The position numbers and the translations under genes are program-made. Of a stretch of 64,000 bases of DNA, positions 8,312 to 16,569 are shown one piece after another. This stretch comes from CAISKJ01 sp046351555 (lineage in GTDB: Bacteria; Myxococcota_A; Polyangia; Polyangiales; Ga0077539). Location: positions 1 to 64,000 of the forward strand of contig JAXLYI010000011.1 in the NCBI GenBank assembly GCA_046351555.1, given 5' to 3'. Position 1 is the first letter of the stretch. Every line of letters starts with the position of its first letter. Under the pieces are notes generated by a model that searched no databases, was not told the DNA's origin, and saw only the letters and a program-made list of their open reading frames with translations.

Positions 8312-10147
8312 ATGGAGCGCTACACCCGCACCCGCGAAGGCCGCACCGAGCGCTGGGAGCTCGCCCGCGACGGCGTCACCCTCACCGAGCGCGAGTCTGT
8401 CGACGGCGCCGGGGCCTTCGTCCGCGTCGCCCGCTGCGACACCGAGGCGATGGCCGAGGGGATCGCCGCCCGCATGGTCGCCCGCCAGGAGCGCGCCGGC
8501 TTCGTCCGCGAGCCCGCCGCCGAGGGCGCGTCGGGGACGTCTCCCGCGGGCGCCGCGAAGCCCGCCGCGAAGGCCGCGCCGCCGCCCTTCCCGGGCCTCG
8601 ACGTGCGCCAGCTCGCCGCCGCCGTGAGCGGCGTGGCGAAGGCCGCCGCAGGCGACGCGTACAAGGTCGGCGCCGCGCTCCAGAAGGCCGTCGGCGACTG
8701 GACGCTGCGCGTGCCGGTGGCGTGGCACCTCGCGCGGCACAAGCTCGTGCCCGCGGCGACGATGCCGGGCCTCTGGGAGCTGCTCGCCGGTCAGCCCGAC
8801 GTGGTCGACGTCGACGCGCTCCTCGACCTGCTGGCCGCGTTGCCCTCCGGGGTGGCCTTCGGAAAGCTCTACAAATACGGCGCGCCGACGTGGTTCACCC
8901 CGGGCTTCGACCGGAGCCTCGATGAGCTGCTCTTCGCCGCGTACCAGCGCGACCGCGCCCGGGTCGACGCGCGCGCGGCCGAGCTCCCCGACGCCGCCCG
9001 CCTCGCGCTCGATTTCGTCCGCGGCCGCTCGGAGGTCGCCGTCGCGCCCGAGCGGGCCCGCGCGATCCTCCGTCACATCGCGACCGCCCAGTGCAAGCAG
9101 GGCCTCGCCACCAACTGGGAGCTCGCCCGCGTCACCGACGGCGTCGTGTCGCGCCCGCGCGTGGGCACCGTGGCGGACGTGCGCGAGGTGGCGCTGCGGT
9201 TCGGCCCGCTCGACGCGTGGCGCGCCGCGATGGTCGACGCGGTGCGCACGGCGACGGAGTTCTCGGTGTACGCGCAGTACGACGGGCTCGTCGCGTGCGA
9301 CCTCGGGCTGCTCGCGGCGAAGCTCGCGGGGGCCTTCTCCTTCAGCGACAACAACCACCTCGCGCGCATCCTCGCGCTGCTCGAGGCCCGCGACGACGCG
9401 CCCGAGGCGCTCGTCGAGGCGGCGGCGGGCATCACCGGCAGCGAGCGCCACCCCGCGGAGGTGCGCGACATGCTCGCCGTGGTGGCCGCGGCGCGCTTCG
9501 CTTCGCAGGGGAAGCCCGTGCCCGAGGCGGTCGACGCGCTGCTCGACCTGTCGTTCTTCTCGGGCGTCTACCACGTGAGCATCGCGCCCTACGAGCGGGC
9601 GATGGCCGCGCTGCCGCGGGCGCGCGCGCTCCGCCTCGCCGAGCGTCGCCTCGCCCAGCCCTTCGGCTACGCCGCGGGCCTCGCGCCGCTGCTCGCGCAC
9701 CGCGACGACGCGCTGCTCGGGCGCTTCGTCGACCACGATGCGCCCAACGGCTACCTCGAGGCGAACGTGCTCGGGCGCTTCGGGGCGGAGGCGTTCCCCC
9801 ACCTCGCGCGCATCTGGGACCTGCCCCCACGCACCGCGCGCCGCGCCCGCCACCGCGCCGCGCTCGAGGCGCTCGCCACGATGGGCGACCGCGGCGAGAC
9901 GGCCGACCCCGCGTGGGACGAGGCGATCACCTTCGACCAGGAGGGCGACGAGCCCATCCGCTACTGGGACGGCGTGTATGCGTCACTGCGCGCGCGGGCG
10001 CTGCGGGCGCTGCCCGAGCCGCGGCGCCGCGCTCAGCTCCTGCGCTGCGCCGCCGAGCGGCCCTGGCCCGAGCGCGCGAAGGAGGCCGCGGCCGCGGTGC
10101 TCGACGCCGAGGGGGCCGCCGCCGTCGAGGCCGCGGCGAAGCGCTGA
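8312..10147 (+). CDS. WGR-like N-terminal domain plus helical-repeat protein
   Basis: A 611-residue soluble protein. Residues 1-70 (MERYTRTREGRTERWELARDG, then CDTEAMAEGIAARMVARQ) look like a WGR domain, the small module shared by MolR/YehI-like bacterial proteins and eukaryotic PARPs, though the W-G-R triplet itself is not intact. The remainder is helix-rich and Ala/Leu-rich with HEAT/ARM-like periodicity (ALLDLLAALPSGVAF, ALLAHRDDALLGRFVDH, ARHRAALEALATMGDRG). Its function is unknown; such proteins are often annotated as MolR-like without evidence. ATG chosen because upstream codons cross the antisense phospholipase gene. Convergent with a second large repeat protein; the stops are 3 nt apart. 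Confidence 0.75.
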   Translation: MERYTRTREGRTERWELARDGVTLTERESVDGAGAFVRVARCDTEAMAEGIAARMVARQERAGFVREPAAEGASGTSPAGAAKPAAKAAPPPFPGLDVRQLAAAVSGVAKAAAGDAYKVGAALQKAVGDWTLRVPVAWHLARHKLVPAATMPGLWELLAGQPDVVDVDALLDLLAALPSGVAFGKLYKYGAPTWFTPGFDRSLDELLFAAYQRDRARVDARAAELPDAARLALDFVRGRSEVAVAPERARAILRHIATAQCKQGLATNWELARVTDGVVSRPRVGTVADVREVALRFGPLDAWRAAMVDAVRTATEFSVYAQYDGLVACDLGLLAAKLAGAFSFSDNNHLARILALLEARDDAPEALVEAAAGITGSERHPAEVRDMLAVVAAARFASQGKPVPEAVDALLDLSFFSGVYHVSIAPYERAMAALPRARALRLAERRLAQPFGYAAGLAPLLAHRDDALLGRFVDHDAPNGYLEANVLGRFGAEAFPHLARIWDLPPRTARRARHRAALEALATMGDRGETADPAWDEAITFDQEGDEPIRYWDGVYASLRARALRALPEPRRRAQLLRCAAERPWPERAKEAAAAVLDAEGAAAVEAAAKR

Positions 10148-10150
10148 GCG

Positions 10151-12958
10151 TCACCAGTTGCCGAGGGGGCGGCGCACGGGCTTCCACGCGATCTGCGGCG
10201 GGAGCACGCGCAGGTGGACGAAGGGGAGCAGCCGGTCGGCGGGGCCCTCCATCACCGCCCAGGCCCAGCCCTCGTCGACCTTCCAGGCGGCGGCGGCGAC
10301 GCTCCAGGAGTTCCAGTCGTCGTAGCCCTCGGGCGGGGTGACTTCGAAGGAGGCGAGGAAGAAGCGGCCCTCCTCGGCGACGAAGGCGCCGTCGGCCATG
10401 GTGCCGCGGCCCTTCTGGCACACGGCCGGGAGGTCGGCGATGGCGTCGACGAAGTACTCGGGCTCGTCGAAGGACGGGGCCTCGTCGCCGAGGTACACAG
10501 CAGGGTACGGGACCACCGAGCGAGCGCCCCAGTCCTCCACCGCGGGCTTCGGCGCCCAGCTCGCGTACTCGAGGGTGCCGCGCTCGGTCTGGCCGCGCTT
10601 GAACTCCGCGGGCTTCTTGCCCTTCGCCTTCACGCCGAGGCGCGCGTCGTGGAAGGCGCGCACCACGTCTTCGAAGCTCCGCACCGTGAACTCCTCTGGC
10701 GCGGGCGGTGGCGGTGGCGGCGCGTCGGTGGAGGCGGGCACTTCGGGCGCGTCGGCCTTCTTCTTCCGCTTCGTCGGCGCTTCGGGCGCGTCGACCTTCA
10801 CGCCTCCGGCGGCCGCCTCCTTCCAGGGCTCGAGGCCGGGCGCCTTCATCTTCGCGAGGGCCGCCTTCGCGAGCTCGGCGCGGGCGCCTTCTTCGAGCAG
10901 CGCGACGGCCGCGAGGGTGCGCGCCGCCGCGGGTGTTTCGATCCCCGCGACCTCGGCGTGGCCCTGCGCCGCGTCGAGGTCGAGGAAGAGCTCGCCGACC
11001 GCGTCTGCCGCGCGCACGGTGTATTTCGCGTGGACCGTGAGCTCGGTGACGCGCGCGCCGCCGCCCTCCGCGGTGATGGAGACGGGCCCGACCACCGGGG
11101 GGACCTTGTTGAACATGCCGCTCACCGTTGCGCCGTCGATGCCGAGGGCCATCACGTCGCGCGCGGTCTCCACGGTGAAGCGGACGCCGCGGGCGGGGTC
11201 GAGCGGCGGTGTGGCGCCCGTGGCCTCCAGGGGGCCGGAGATCTGCCAGCGCTCGGCCGCGACGTCGATGGTGACGCGGACGTCGCCGCGGAAGGTGAGG
11301 GTGAAGCGCGAGGCGCCCTCGACGCGCCCAGTGATCCAGAGGTCGGCGACGGGGGCGGCGAGCTCGGCGGACGCGGCCGGCGAGGCGAGAGAGGCGAGGA
11401 CGGGGGGCGGGCCCAACCACGCGGTCTCGTCACGGTTGGCCCCGAGGTGGCGGAGAAGCGTCAGCACCTGCGGCGCCCAGCGCGGCTGCACGAGCTCGAG
11501 GGCCTTCGTGAAATGCCGCTCGCGCGCGCCGAGCGTCGTCAGCACGGAAGTCTCTTCGAAGCGCGCGATCGCGTGGCGGAACACCTCGCGGTCGGCCCCC
11601 GCCCACAAGAGCAGGTGCCCGACGCCGTGCGAGTGGACGGGGTGGTGGCGGGTGACCGTGGCCTCCCAGTTCATCACGTCGAGCGCGGCGGCCATCGCGG
11701 CGCGGTCGGCGCCGAGGCCGAGGAGCCCCCGCGCCTGAGCCCGCGCCCAGGCGTGCGGGACGTTGGTGAGGTGCGGGTCGAGCGCGACCACCTGGAGCAG
11801 GTCGGCCCACCCTTCGGGCGGCAGCAGCGCGGCCACGGGCGACTCGGTCAGCGCGGCTTCCAGCGTGGCCAGCGGCGTCGGCTCGTGGCGCGCGGGCGCG
11901 GGCTCGCCGGGGGACGCGAGGAGGTCTTCGCGCGGCGCTCGTCCGAAGCGCGGGAGCGAGCGCCAGTGGCCCTCCCAGAGCGTCGTCTGTGCCAGGGGAA
12001 TCGCGCGCAACGCGTCGGCCAGCGCCGCGCCACGCGGGGAGGTCGCGCCCTTCGCGTCGCGCCACGCGCCCGCGGCGTCGGCGCCCGTCGCGCCCATCGA
12101 GCCGAGCGCGGCGGCGGCGTGGCTCGCGTGCTTCTTGTCGTCGAGCAGCGCGGCGAGCGCGGCGGCGCCCTGGGGGAGTCCCTGCGACGCGAGGAGCCCC
12201 GCGAGGCGGGCCCACACCTTCGGGCGCTTCCCCGCGGCGCGGAGGGCGGCCTCGAGCGCGCCGACGTCGGCGAGCGAGACGTGGACGAAGAGCTCGCGCG
12301 CGTGGCGGTCGGTGAGGCGGCCCGCCAGCGCGACGAGGGCCTCGCCGTAGGCTGCGCGGACGTCGTCGGTCACGCCCCCGCGCGCGGCGAGGTGCGCGCC
12401 CGCCTGGCCGAACTCGTGGGGCGACATCGCGGCCGCCGCCCCGCGGAGGTACGCGGCGCAGGCGGCGTCGGTGGCGACGCGGAGCACAGGCGCGTACGAG
12501 GCGTGCGGCGAGGCCACCAACCGCCGCGCGAGGGCATGGCCGAGGGCCTCTCCCGCCGCGGGGAAGAGCGCCAGGAACAGCGGGTCGTGCGGGATGAACC
12601 CGCTGAACCACTCGGGCAGCGCGTCGGGGTGGACCTCGGCCGCCATCGCCACCAGCGAAGCGCGCGTGAGGCGCCGCGGGTCGCGCGGGTCGAGCGCCCG
12701 CCAGAGGCACGAGAGCGCCGCCCGCGGGGGCTTCCCGGCGAGCCACGCGCGCACGGCCTCTTCGGTGACCGGGAGCGGTGAGGCGCGCGGGGCGATGCGG
12801 TCCCACGCGACGGTCCCGTTGGGGTCGACGTCCTCGTCGCGCACCGCCATGAAGAGCTGGACGAGCGCGTCGAAGTGGCGCGCGCGCAGGCGCTCGGTGT
12901 CGCGGACGAGGTCGGTGATCGGGCGGTCGGAGGGGAGGGCTTCGGGGGCGTCGGTCAT
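10151..12958 (-). CDS. Large helical-repeat protein of unknown function
   Basis: A 935-residue protein without signal peptide or membrane helices. The N-terminal two-thirds are alanine/leucine-rich helices resembling HEAT repeats (ALEAALRAAGKRPKVWARL, ALAALLDDKKHASHAAAAL). After about residue 520 a beta-rich domain follows (RFTLTFRGDVRVTIDVAA, GPVSITAEGGGARVTELTV), then a Lys/Ala/Pro linker and a C-terminal domain with many aromatics (WGARSVVPYPAVYLGDE, GYDDWNSWSVAAAAW). I recognise none of these. The start is MTDAPEAL; an in-frame ATG 15 nt upstream is possible. It converges on the WGR-like gene, and the shared repeat style suggests the two belong to one pathway, but that is inference. Confidence 0.7.
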   Translation of the reverse strand: MTDAPEALPSDRPITDLVRDTERLRARHFDALVQLFMAVRDEDVDPNGTVAWDRIAPRASPLPVTEEAVRAWLAGKPPRAALSCLWRALDPRDPRRLTRASLVAMAAEVHPDALPEWFSGFIPHDPLFLALFPAAGEALGHALARRLVASPHASYAPVLRVATDAACAAYLRGAAAAMSPHEFGQAGAHLAARGGVTDDVRAAYGEALVALAGRLTDRHARELFVHVSLADVGALEAALRAAGKRPKVWARLAGLLASQGLPQGAAALAALLDDKKHASHAAAALGSMGATGADAAGAWRDAKGATSPRGAALADALRAIPLAQTTLWEGHWRSLPRFGRAPREDLLASPGEPAPARHEPTPLATLEAALTESPVAALLPPEGWADLLQVVALDPHLTNVPHAWARAQARGLLGLGADRAAMAAALDVMNWEATVTRHHPVHSHGVGHLLLWAGADREVFRHAIARFEETSVLTTLGARERHFTKALELVQPRWAPQVLTLLRHLGANRDETAWLGPPPVLASLASPAASAELAAPVADLWITGRVEGASRFTLTFRGDVRVTIDVAAERWQISGPLEATGATPPLDPARGVRFTVETARDVMALGIDGATVSGMFNKVPPVVGPVSITAEGGGARVTELTVHAKYTVRAADAVGELFLDLDAAQGHAEVAGIETPAAARTLAAVALLEEGARAELAKAALAKMKAPGLEPWKEAAAGGVKVDAPEAPTKRKKKADAPEVPASTDAPPPPPPAPEEFTVRSFEDVVRAFHDARLGVKAKGKKPAEFKRGQTERGTLEYASWAPKPAVEDWGARSVVPYPAVYLGDEAPSFDEPEYFVDAIADLPAVCQKGRGTMADGAFVAEEGRFFLASFEVTPPEGYDDWNSWSVAAAAWKVDEGWAWAVMEGPADRLLPFVHLRVLPPQIAWKPVRRPLGNW

Positions 12959-13006
12959 CGCGGCGCCACGCATATCACGGCGCCGCGCCTCGGCGTGCGG
13001 CGCGCG

Positions 13007-13813
13007 TCAGCGGAAGGCGCCGCGCCACATGTTCGGCTTGTGCGCGGCGGCGGTGTCGGCGCGGACGTGGACGCGCCGGATGCCGTCGGGGCGGGCGACG
13101 CACACCGCGTTGCGCCCGACACGCTTGGCCTCGGCCTTGGCCTGGTTGGCCCGCTCGGGGAGCTCGCGCAGGTCGCACGGCGGCGAGGTCGCGAGGCCCA
13201 CCGACACGGTCAGCCGGACGGGCGCTCGGTCGACGGTGAGGGGGAGGGCCTCGATCGACGCGCGCAGCGACTCGGCGAAGGCGAGGCCCAGGAGCTCGCC
13301 GCAGTTGCGCAGGAGGACGACCATCTCGTCGCCGCCCTCGGCGTAGGCGAAGCCGTGGTCGCCGGTCGCGTCGACGACGGCACGGTGGAGGGCGGGGAGC
13401 ACGTCGCGGTCGACGACGCGCTCGGTGTGGCGCGTGTTGAGCGCCTTGAAGTGGTCGACGTCGAGGTAGAGCAGCGAGTAGCCGTTGGGCCCGGTGGGCT
13501 CGGCGAGGTCGCACGTGAGCAGCCCCGGCGCGTCGAGGATGCCGAACTTCTGGTGCTTCTCGCGCTCGCCCCCGCCGGGCCCCGCGAGCCGCGAGGGCAC
13601 CCACGCGTCGTTGTTGCCGAGGCGCTGCACCTGCGGGCGCCCGCGGTCGATCGCCACGCGGTAGATGCCGCCCGGGTCCCATGGCGGCGGCGGGCACGAG
13701 AGGAAGCCGCGCCGGTTGATCGCCGAGGTCATGGTCTGGAGGAGGTCGCCCTGGGCGCTGGTCACGCGCTGAACGACGCTTCGAAAATCCTGTGGTCGCC
13801 ACTCTTGGGTCAT
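13007..13813 (-). CDS. GGDEF-domain protein (putative diguanylate cyclase)
   Basis: A 268-residue cytoplasmic protein. The first ~105 residues have no recognised sensor. A GGDEF domain follows: YLDVDHFKALN carries the metal-binding Asp and the Asp/Phe/Lys/Asn substrate signature, and FAYAEGGDEMVVLL is the active-site loop with GGDE intact and the final Phe changed to Met. A closing VSVGLAT strand and RANQAKAEAKRVGRNAV helix fit the family. Cyclic di-GMP synthesis is therefore plausible. I see no clear RxxD inhibitory site before the loop. Single gene with 47 nt to the helical-repeat gene downstream. Confidence 0.8.
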   Translation of the reverse strand: MTQEWRPQDFRSVVQRVTSAQGDLLQTMTSAINRRGFLSCPPPPWDPGGIYRVAIDRGRPQVQRLGNNDAWVPSRLAGPGGGEREKHQKFGILDAPGLLTCDLAEPTGPNGYSLLYLDVDHFKALNTRHTERVVDRDVLPALHRAVVDATGDHGFAYAEGGDEMVVLLRNCGELLGLAFAESLRASIEALPLTVDRAPVRLTVSVGLATSPPCDLRELPERANQAKAEAKRVGRNAVCVARPDGIRRVHVRADTAAAHKPNMWRGAFR

Positions 13814-13905
13814 CGCCGTGTCTCTCCGACGGTGTTCATCGGCGGCGCAGCGGCGGGCCTTGACGCGATTGTTTCAGGGCGGCCGGGTCAACCTTCGGAC
13901 GGCCC

Positions 13906-15237
13906 CTACGGCGCGGGCGGGACCATGCCGGGCATGCCGGCGCCCATGCGCATCTCCACCGGGCGGAGCTGGACGTAGGCCGCGCCGGCGAGCTGCACCG
14001 GGTCGCCGTACGCCCCGCGGAGCGCGTCGCCGACGATCGCGAGCGAGCCCCTCACGCCGACGGCCGGGACGAAGCCGAACGCCGGGCCGAAGGCGTAGGC
14101 GGTGCCGAGCGCGACGCTTCCCGTGTCGTAGAGGCGGTCGCCCTGGGCGGCGCCGAGCGCGAGGTCGTCGACCGACTTGGCGACCCACTCGGCGCGGCCG
14201 TAGACGATGTAGTGGCCGAGGAGGTTGAGGCTCGCCTCGACGAGGGCGGCGTGGGAGGGCGCGTGGCCGTCGGCGAGGTCGAGCCCCCAGGCGGCGGTGG
14301 CGGCGAAATGGCTGGCGCCGAAGCGCGCGACGGCGGTGGCGGAGGCGGTCACGCGGTGCTGCGCGACGTCGGGGTGGAGGGCTTCGGGGCTCGCGAGGTG
14401 GCCGTAGGAGGCCTGCGCGGAGAGCCAGGGGGCGGGGTTGGCAGTGACGCGGACGGACCACGAGTCGGGCACGCGGAGGTCGAAGTCCCAGCGGTTCTCG
14501 TCGGGCTCGCGGCCGTTGAACCACGAGCCCTCGACCTTGACGTGGCGGGTGTAGAGGCCCGCCGTGACGACGCCGAAGGTGATGTGCGTCGAGTCGAGCC
14601 AGTGGTGGGAGATGGGGCCGAGCGGGTCGTAGTACGCGCTCAGCCGGTGGGGGAAGGCCACCGGGCCCAGGGCCGGCTCGCCCGAGGGCGCGGCGTAGAC
14701 CGAGAAGGCGACGCCGCCAGCGATCTCGCGCTGGTAGGCGAGGGCCACCTCCATGAAGAGGTCGTGCGGGTGCTGTCGGTCGTGGAGGGCCTCGCCGCGC
14801 CACGTCTCGCCGGTCTGGAGCAGCAGGGGGTAGCCGTTGCCGCCGAGCGTGAGCGGCTCGAGGCTGAGCATCACGCGCGCGGAGAGCTGTCCGCCCGCGA
14901 GCCCGCGCCGCGCCATCACCATGAGCCAGTTGGTGCTGAAGGCCTCGGTCGCGCCGCGCGGCCCGGCGGCGGCGTCGACGCCGGCGAACACGTTGTAGTG
15001 CTCCATGAAGGCCCACCCCCCGGCGCGCTGCATGTGGCCGAACATCGGCGTCGCGTCGGGCTGCCACGCGGTGCCCGATCCCTCGCGCATCCAGGAGATG
15101 CCGAGCGGGCCCTGCATCCGGTCGATGGGGTCGGTGGCGGGGGCGGCGTGCGGATGGGACGTCTGCGCGCGGACGGCGGACGTCGCGGCGAGCGCGCCGG
15201 CGAGCGCGGCGGTAGGCCCGAGGCGTCGGGTGTTCAT
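13906..15237 (-). CDS. Outer-membrane beta-barrel-like protein
   Basis: A 443-residue protein with signal peptide (MNTRRLGPTAALAGALAATSAVRA, cleavage near residue 24), then alternating amphipathic strands ending in aromatic residues (FSVYAAPS, GLYTRHVKVEGSWF, WSVRVTANPAPWLSAQASYG), as in outer-membrane barrels. The N-terminus is rich in His and Met (HPHAAPATDPIDRMQG, WQPDATPMFGHM), and the C-terminus in Met (EMRMGAGMPGMV). Proteins of this style are often seen next to copper or multidrug efflux genes, but no such genes are adjacent here. I start at MNTRR rather than an ATG 13 codons upstream because only the former gives a proper signal peptide. Transport role is inference. Confidence 0.7.
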   Translation of the reverse strand: MNTRRLGPTAALAGALAATSAVRAQTSHPHAAPATDPIDRMQGPLGISWMREGSGTAWQPDATPMFGHMQRAGGWAFMEHYNVFAGVDAAAGPRGATEAFSTNWLMVMARRGLAGGQLSARVMLSLEPLTLGGNGYPLLLQTGETWRGEALHDRQHPHDLFMEVALAYQREIAGGVAFSVYAAPSGEPALGPVAFPHRLSAYYDPLGPISHHWLDSTHITFGVVTAGLYTRHVKVEGSWFNGREPDENRWDFDLRVPDSWSVRVTANPAPWLSAQASYGHLASPEALHPDVAQHRVTASATAVARFGASHFAATAAWGLDLADGHAPSHAALVEASLNLLGHYIVYGRAEWVAKSVDDLALGAAQGDRLYDTGSVALGTAYAFGPAFGFVPAVGVRGSLAIVGDALRGAYGDPVQLAGAAYVQLRPVEMRMGAGMPGMVPPAP

Positions 15238-15387
15238 GGGCGACCTCGCGGGTGGGCGGTGCCGCGGTGCGAGCAAGCGGGGGGCCGCGCCGCGCGTGTG
15301 CGCTCGCCGGGGGAGCGCGGCGCGCGACGTCGCGATCGGCCACGCGTCAGGGCGACGCAGCGGGGGCGCTGTGCCTCACCCGGCGGG

Positions 15388-16506
15388 TCAGTTGAAGCGG
15401 CGCACGAGGTCGGTGAAGACGGCCATCATGTCGCCGTCGCGCGTCGCGTTGTAGGTGTGCCAGAGCGGGCACTCGGGGAAGAACACCGGGTACATGAACC
15501 GGAAGTTCCACGAGTCCTGGTCGGCGGCGCGCTCGCCGATCCAGCGGGCGCGGCGGGCGCGGTCCCAGTCGAAGCGCGCGATGCCGCTCTCGCCCATGAA
15601 GTAACAGGACTCCGTGGTGGGGGCGAGCTGCGGGTCGTTGTTGATGTGCATCACCACGGGGAAGCCGCGGCGGTGCAGGCGGTCGATCTCGGCGCGCTTC
15701 AGGTCGAGCTCGCCGTCGGCCACCATGCCCGCGTGGGAGACGGGCGAGAGGGCGGCGTAGTCCGAGCGGGGCACGCTGTCGGTACCCGTGGTGTTGCCGC
15801 CGATGTACTCGTGGTGGTCGTGGGCCCACGCGACCGCCGCGTCGAGCGGGTTGGCGTACCCGGTGGTGTACGCGTCGAAGAAGAAGTCGAAGAACCACGC
15901 GTCCGGGCGGAGCGCGTCGTTCACCGCCTCCAGCTTGCGCCGCATGGCCGCGGGCGTCTCGTACTGGTGCCCGTTGAGCACGACGTCGAACTGGCAGTCG
16001 GGCGAGGCCTCCCGCACGATGCGCCGGATCGTCTCGAAATCCCTCCGCTGCGCGTCGGAGAGCATCTCGTCGGACGAGAGGCGGACGAGCCCGCTCACGT
16101 ACGTCGGGCGCAGGCTCGCGAGCGCGCGGCCCACCGACTCGGGCGTCTCGCGGTCGACCGTCCAGCGCAGCGCTTGGAAGGCGCGCGCGTGCACGACGCG
16201 GCGGAGCATCTGGCGGACGGTCGGACGGCCGCCGGATGGGGGCGTCGTCGGGCCCGCGTCCATGACGGGTCCCACGTCGGGCGCGGCCACGGGGACGTCG
16301 CGCGGCGGCGTGGGCGAGTCCGCCGTGGACGCGTCACGGTCGGGCGGCGCGGCGACGTCGTCCACGGGGGCGACGTCGACCACGGCGACGACGTCGCCAG
16401 GCGCGCTCGCGTCGGGGCCCGGCGCGGCCGGCGACGGAGCGTCGGAGCCCGAGCAGGCCGAGGCGATGGCGATGCAGACGGTGAGACCGATTTTCGTCAG
16501 GCGCAT
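15388..16506 (-). CDS. Predicted lipoprotein with long Asp/Pro-rich linker
   Basis: A 372-residue protein with lipoprotein signal MRLTKIGLTVCIAIASACSG (lipobox near residue 18), an Asp/Ala/Pro-rich disordered linker up to about residue 90, then a globular domain of about 280 residues. The globular part has an order of motifs reminiscent of a TIM barrel: YVSGLVRLSSDE, FDVVLNGHQYETP, WFFDFFFDAY, HEYIGGNT, GFPVVMHINNDP, then WNFRFMYPVFFPECP. Several of these are charged or aromatic strand ends suited to ligand binding. I do not recognise the family. Next upstream is the spermidine-synthase-like gene on the same strand, 63 nt away. Confidence 0.7.
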   Translation of the reverse strand: MRLTKIGLTVCIAIASACSGSDAPSPAAPGPDASAPGDVVAVVDVAPVDDVAAPPDRDASTADSPTPPRDVPVAAPDVGPVMDAGPTTPPSGGRPTVRQMLRRVVHARAFQALRWTVDRETPESVGRALASLRPTYVSGLVRLSSDEMLSDAQRRDFETIRRIVREASPDCQFDVVLNGHQYETPAAMRRKLEAVNDALRPDAWFFDFFFDAYTTGYANPLDAAVAWAHDHHEYIGGNTTGTDSVPRSDYAALSPVSHAGMVADGELDLKRAEIDRLHRRGFPVVMHINNDPQLAPTTESCYFMGESGIARFDWDRARRARWIGERAADQDSWNFRFMYPVFFPECPLWHTYNATRDGDMMAVFTDLVRRFN

Positions 16507-16569
16507 GGGCGGCGGACGCTCCTCCGACGGGCATCGTGGGGCATCGGGGCGTCGACCGCCAGCGCCCTG

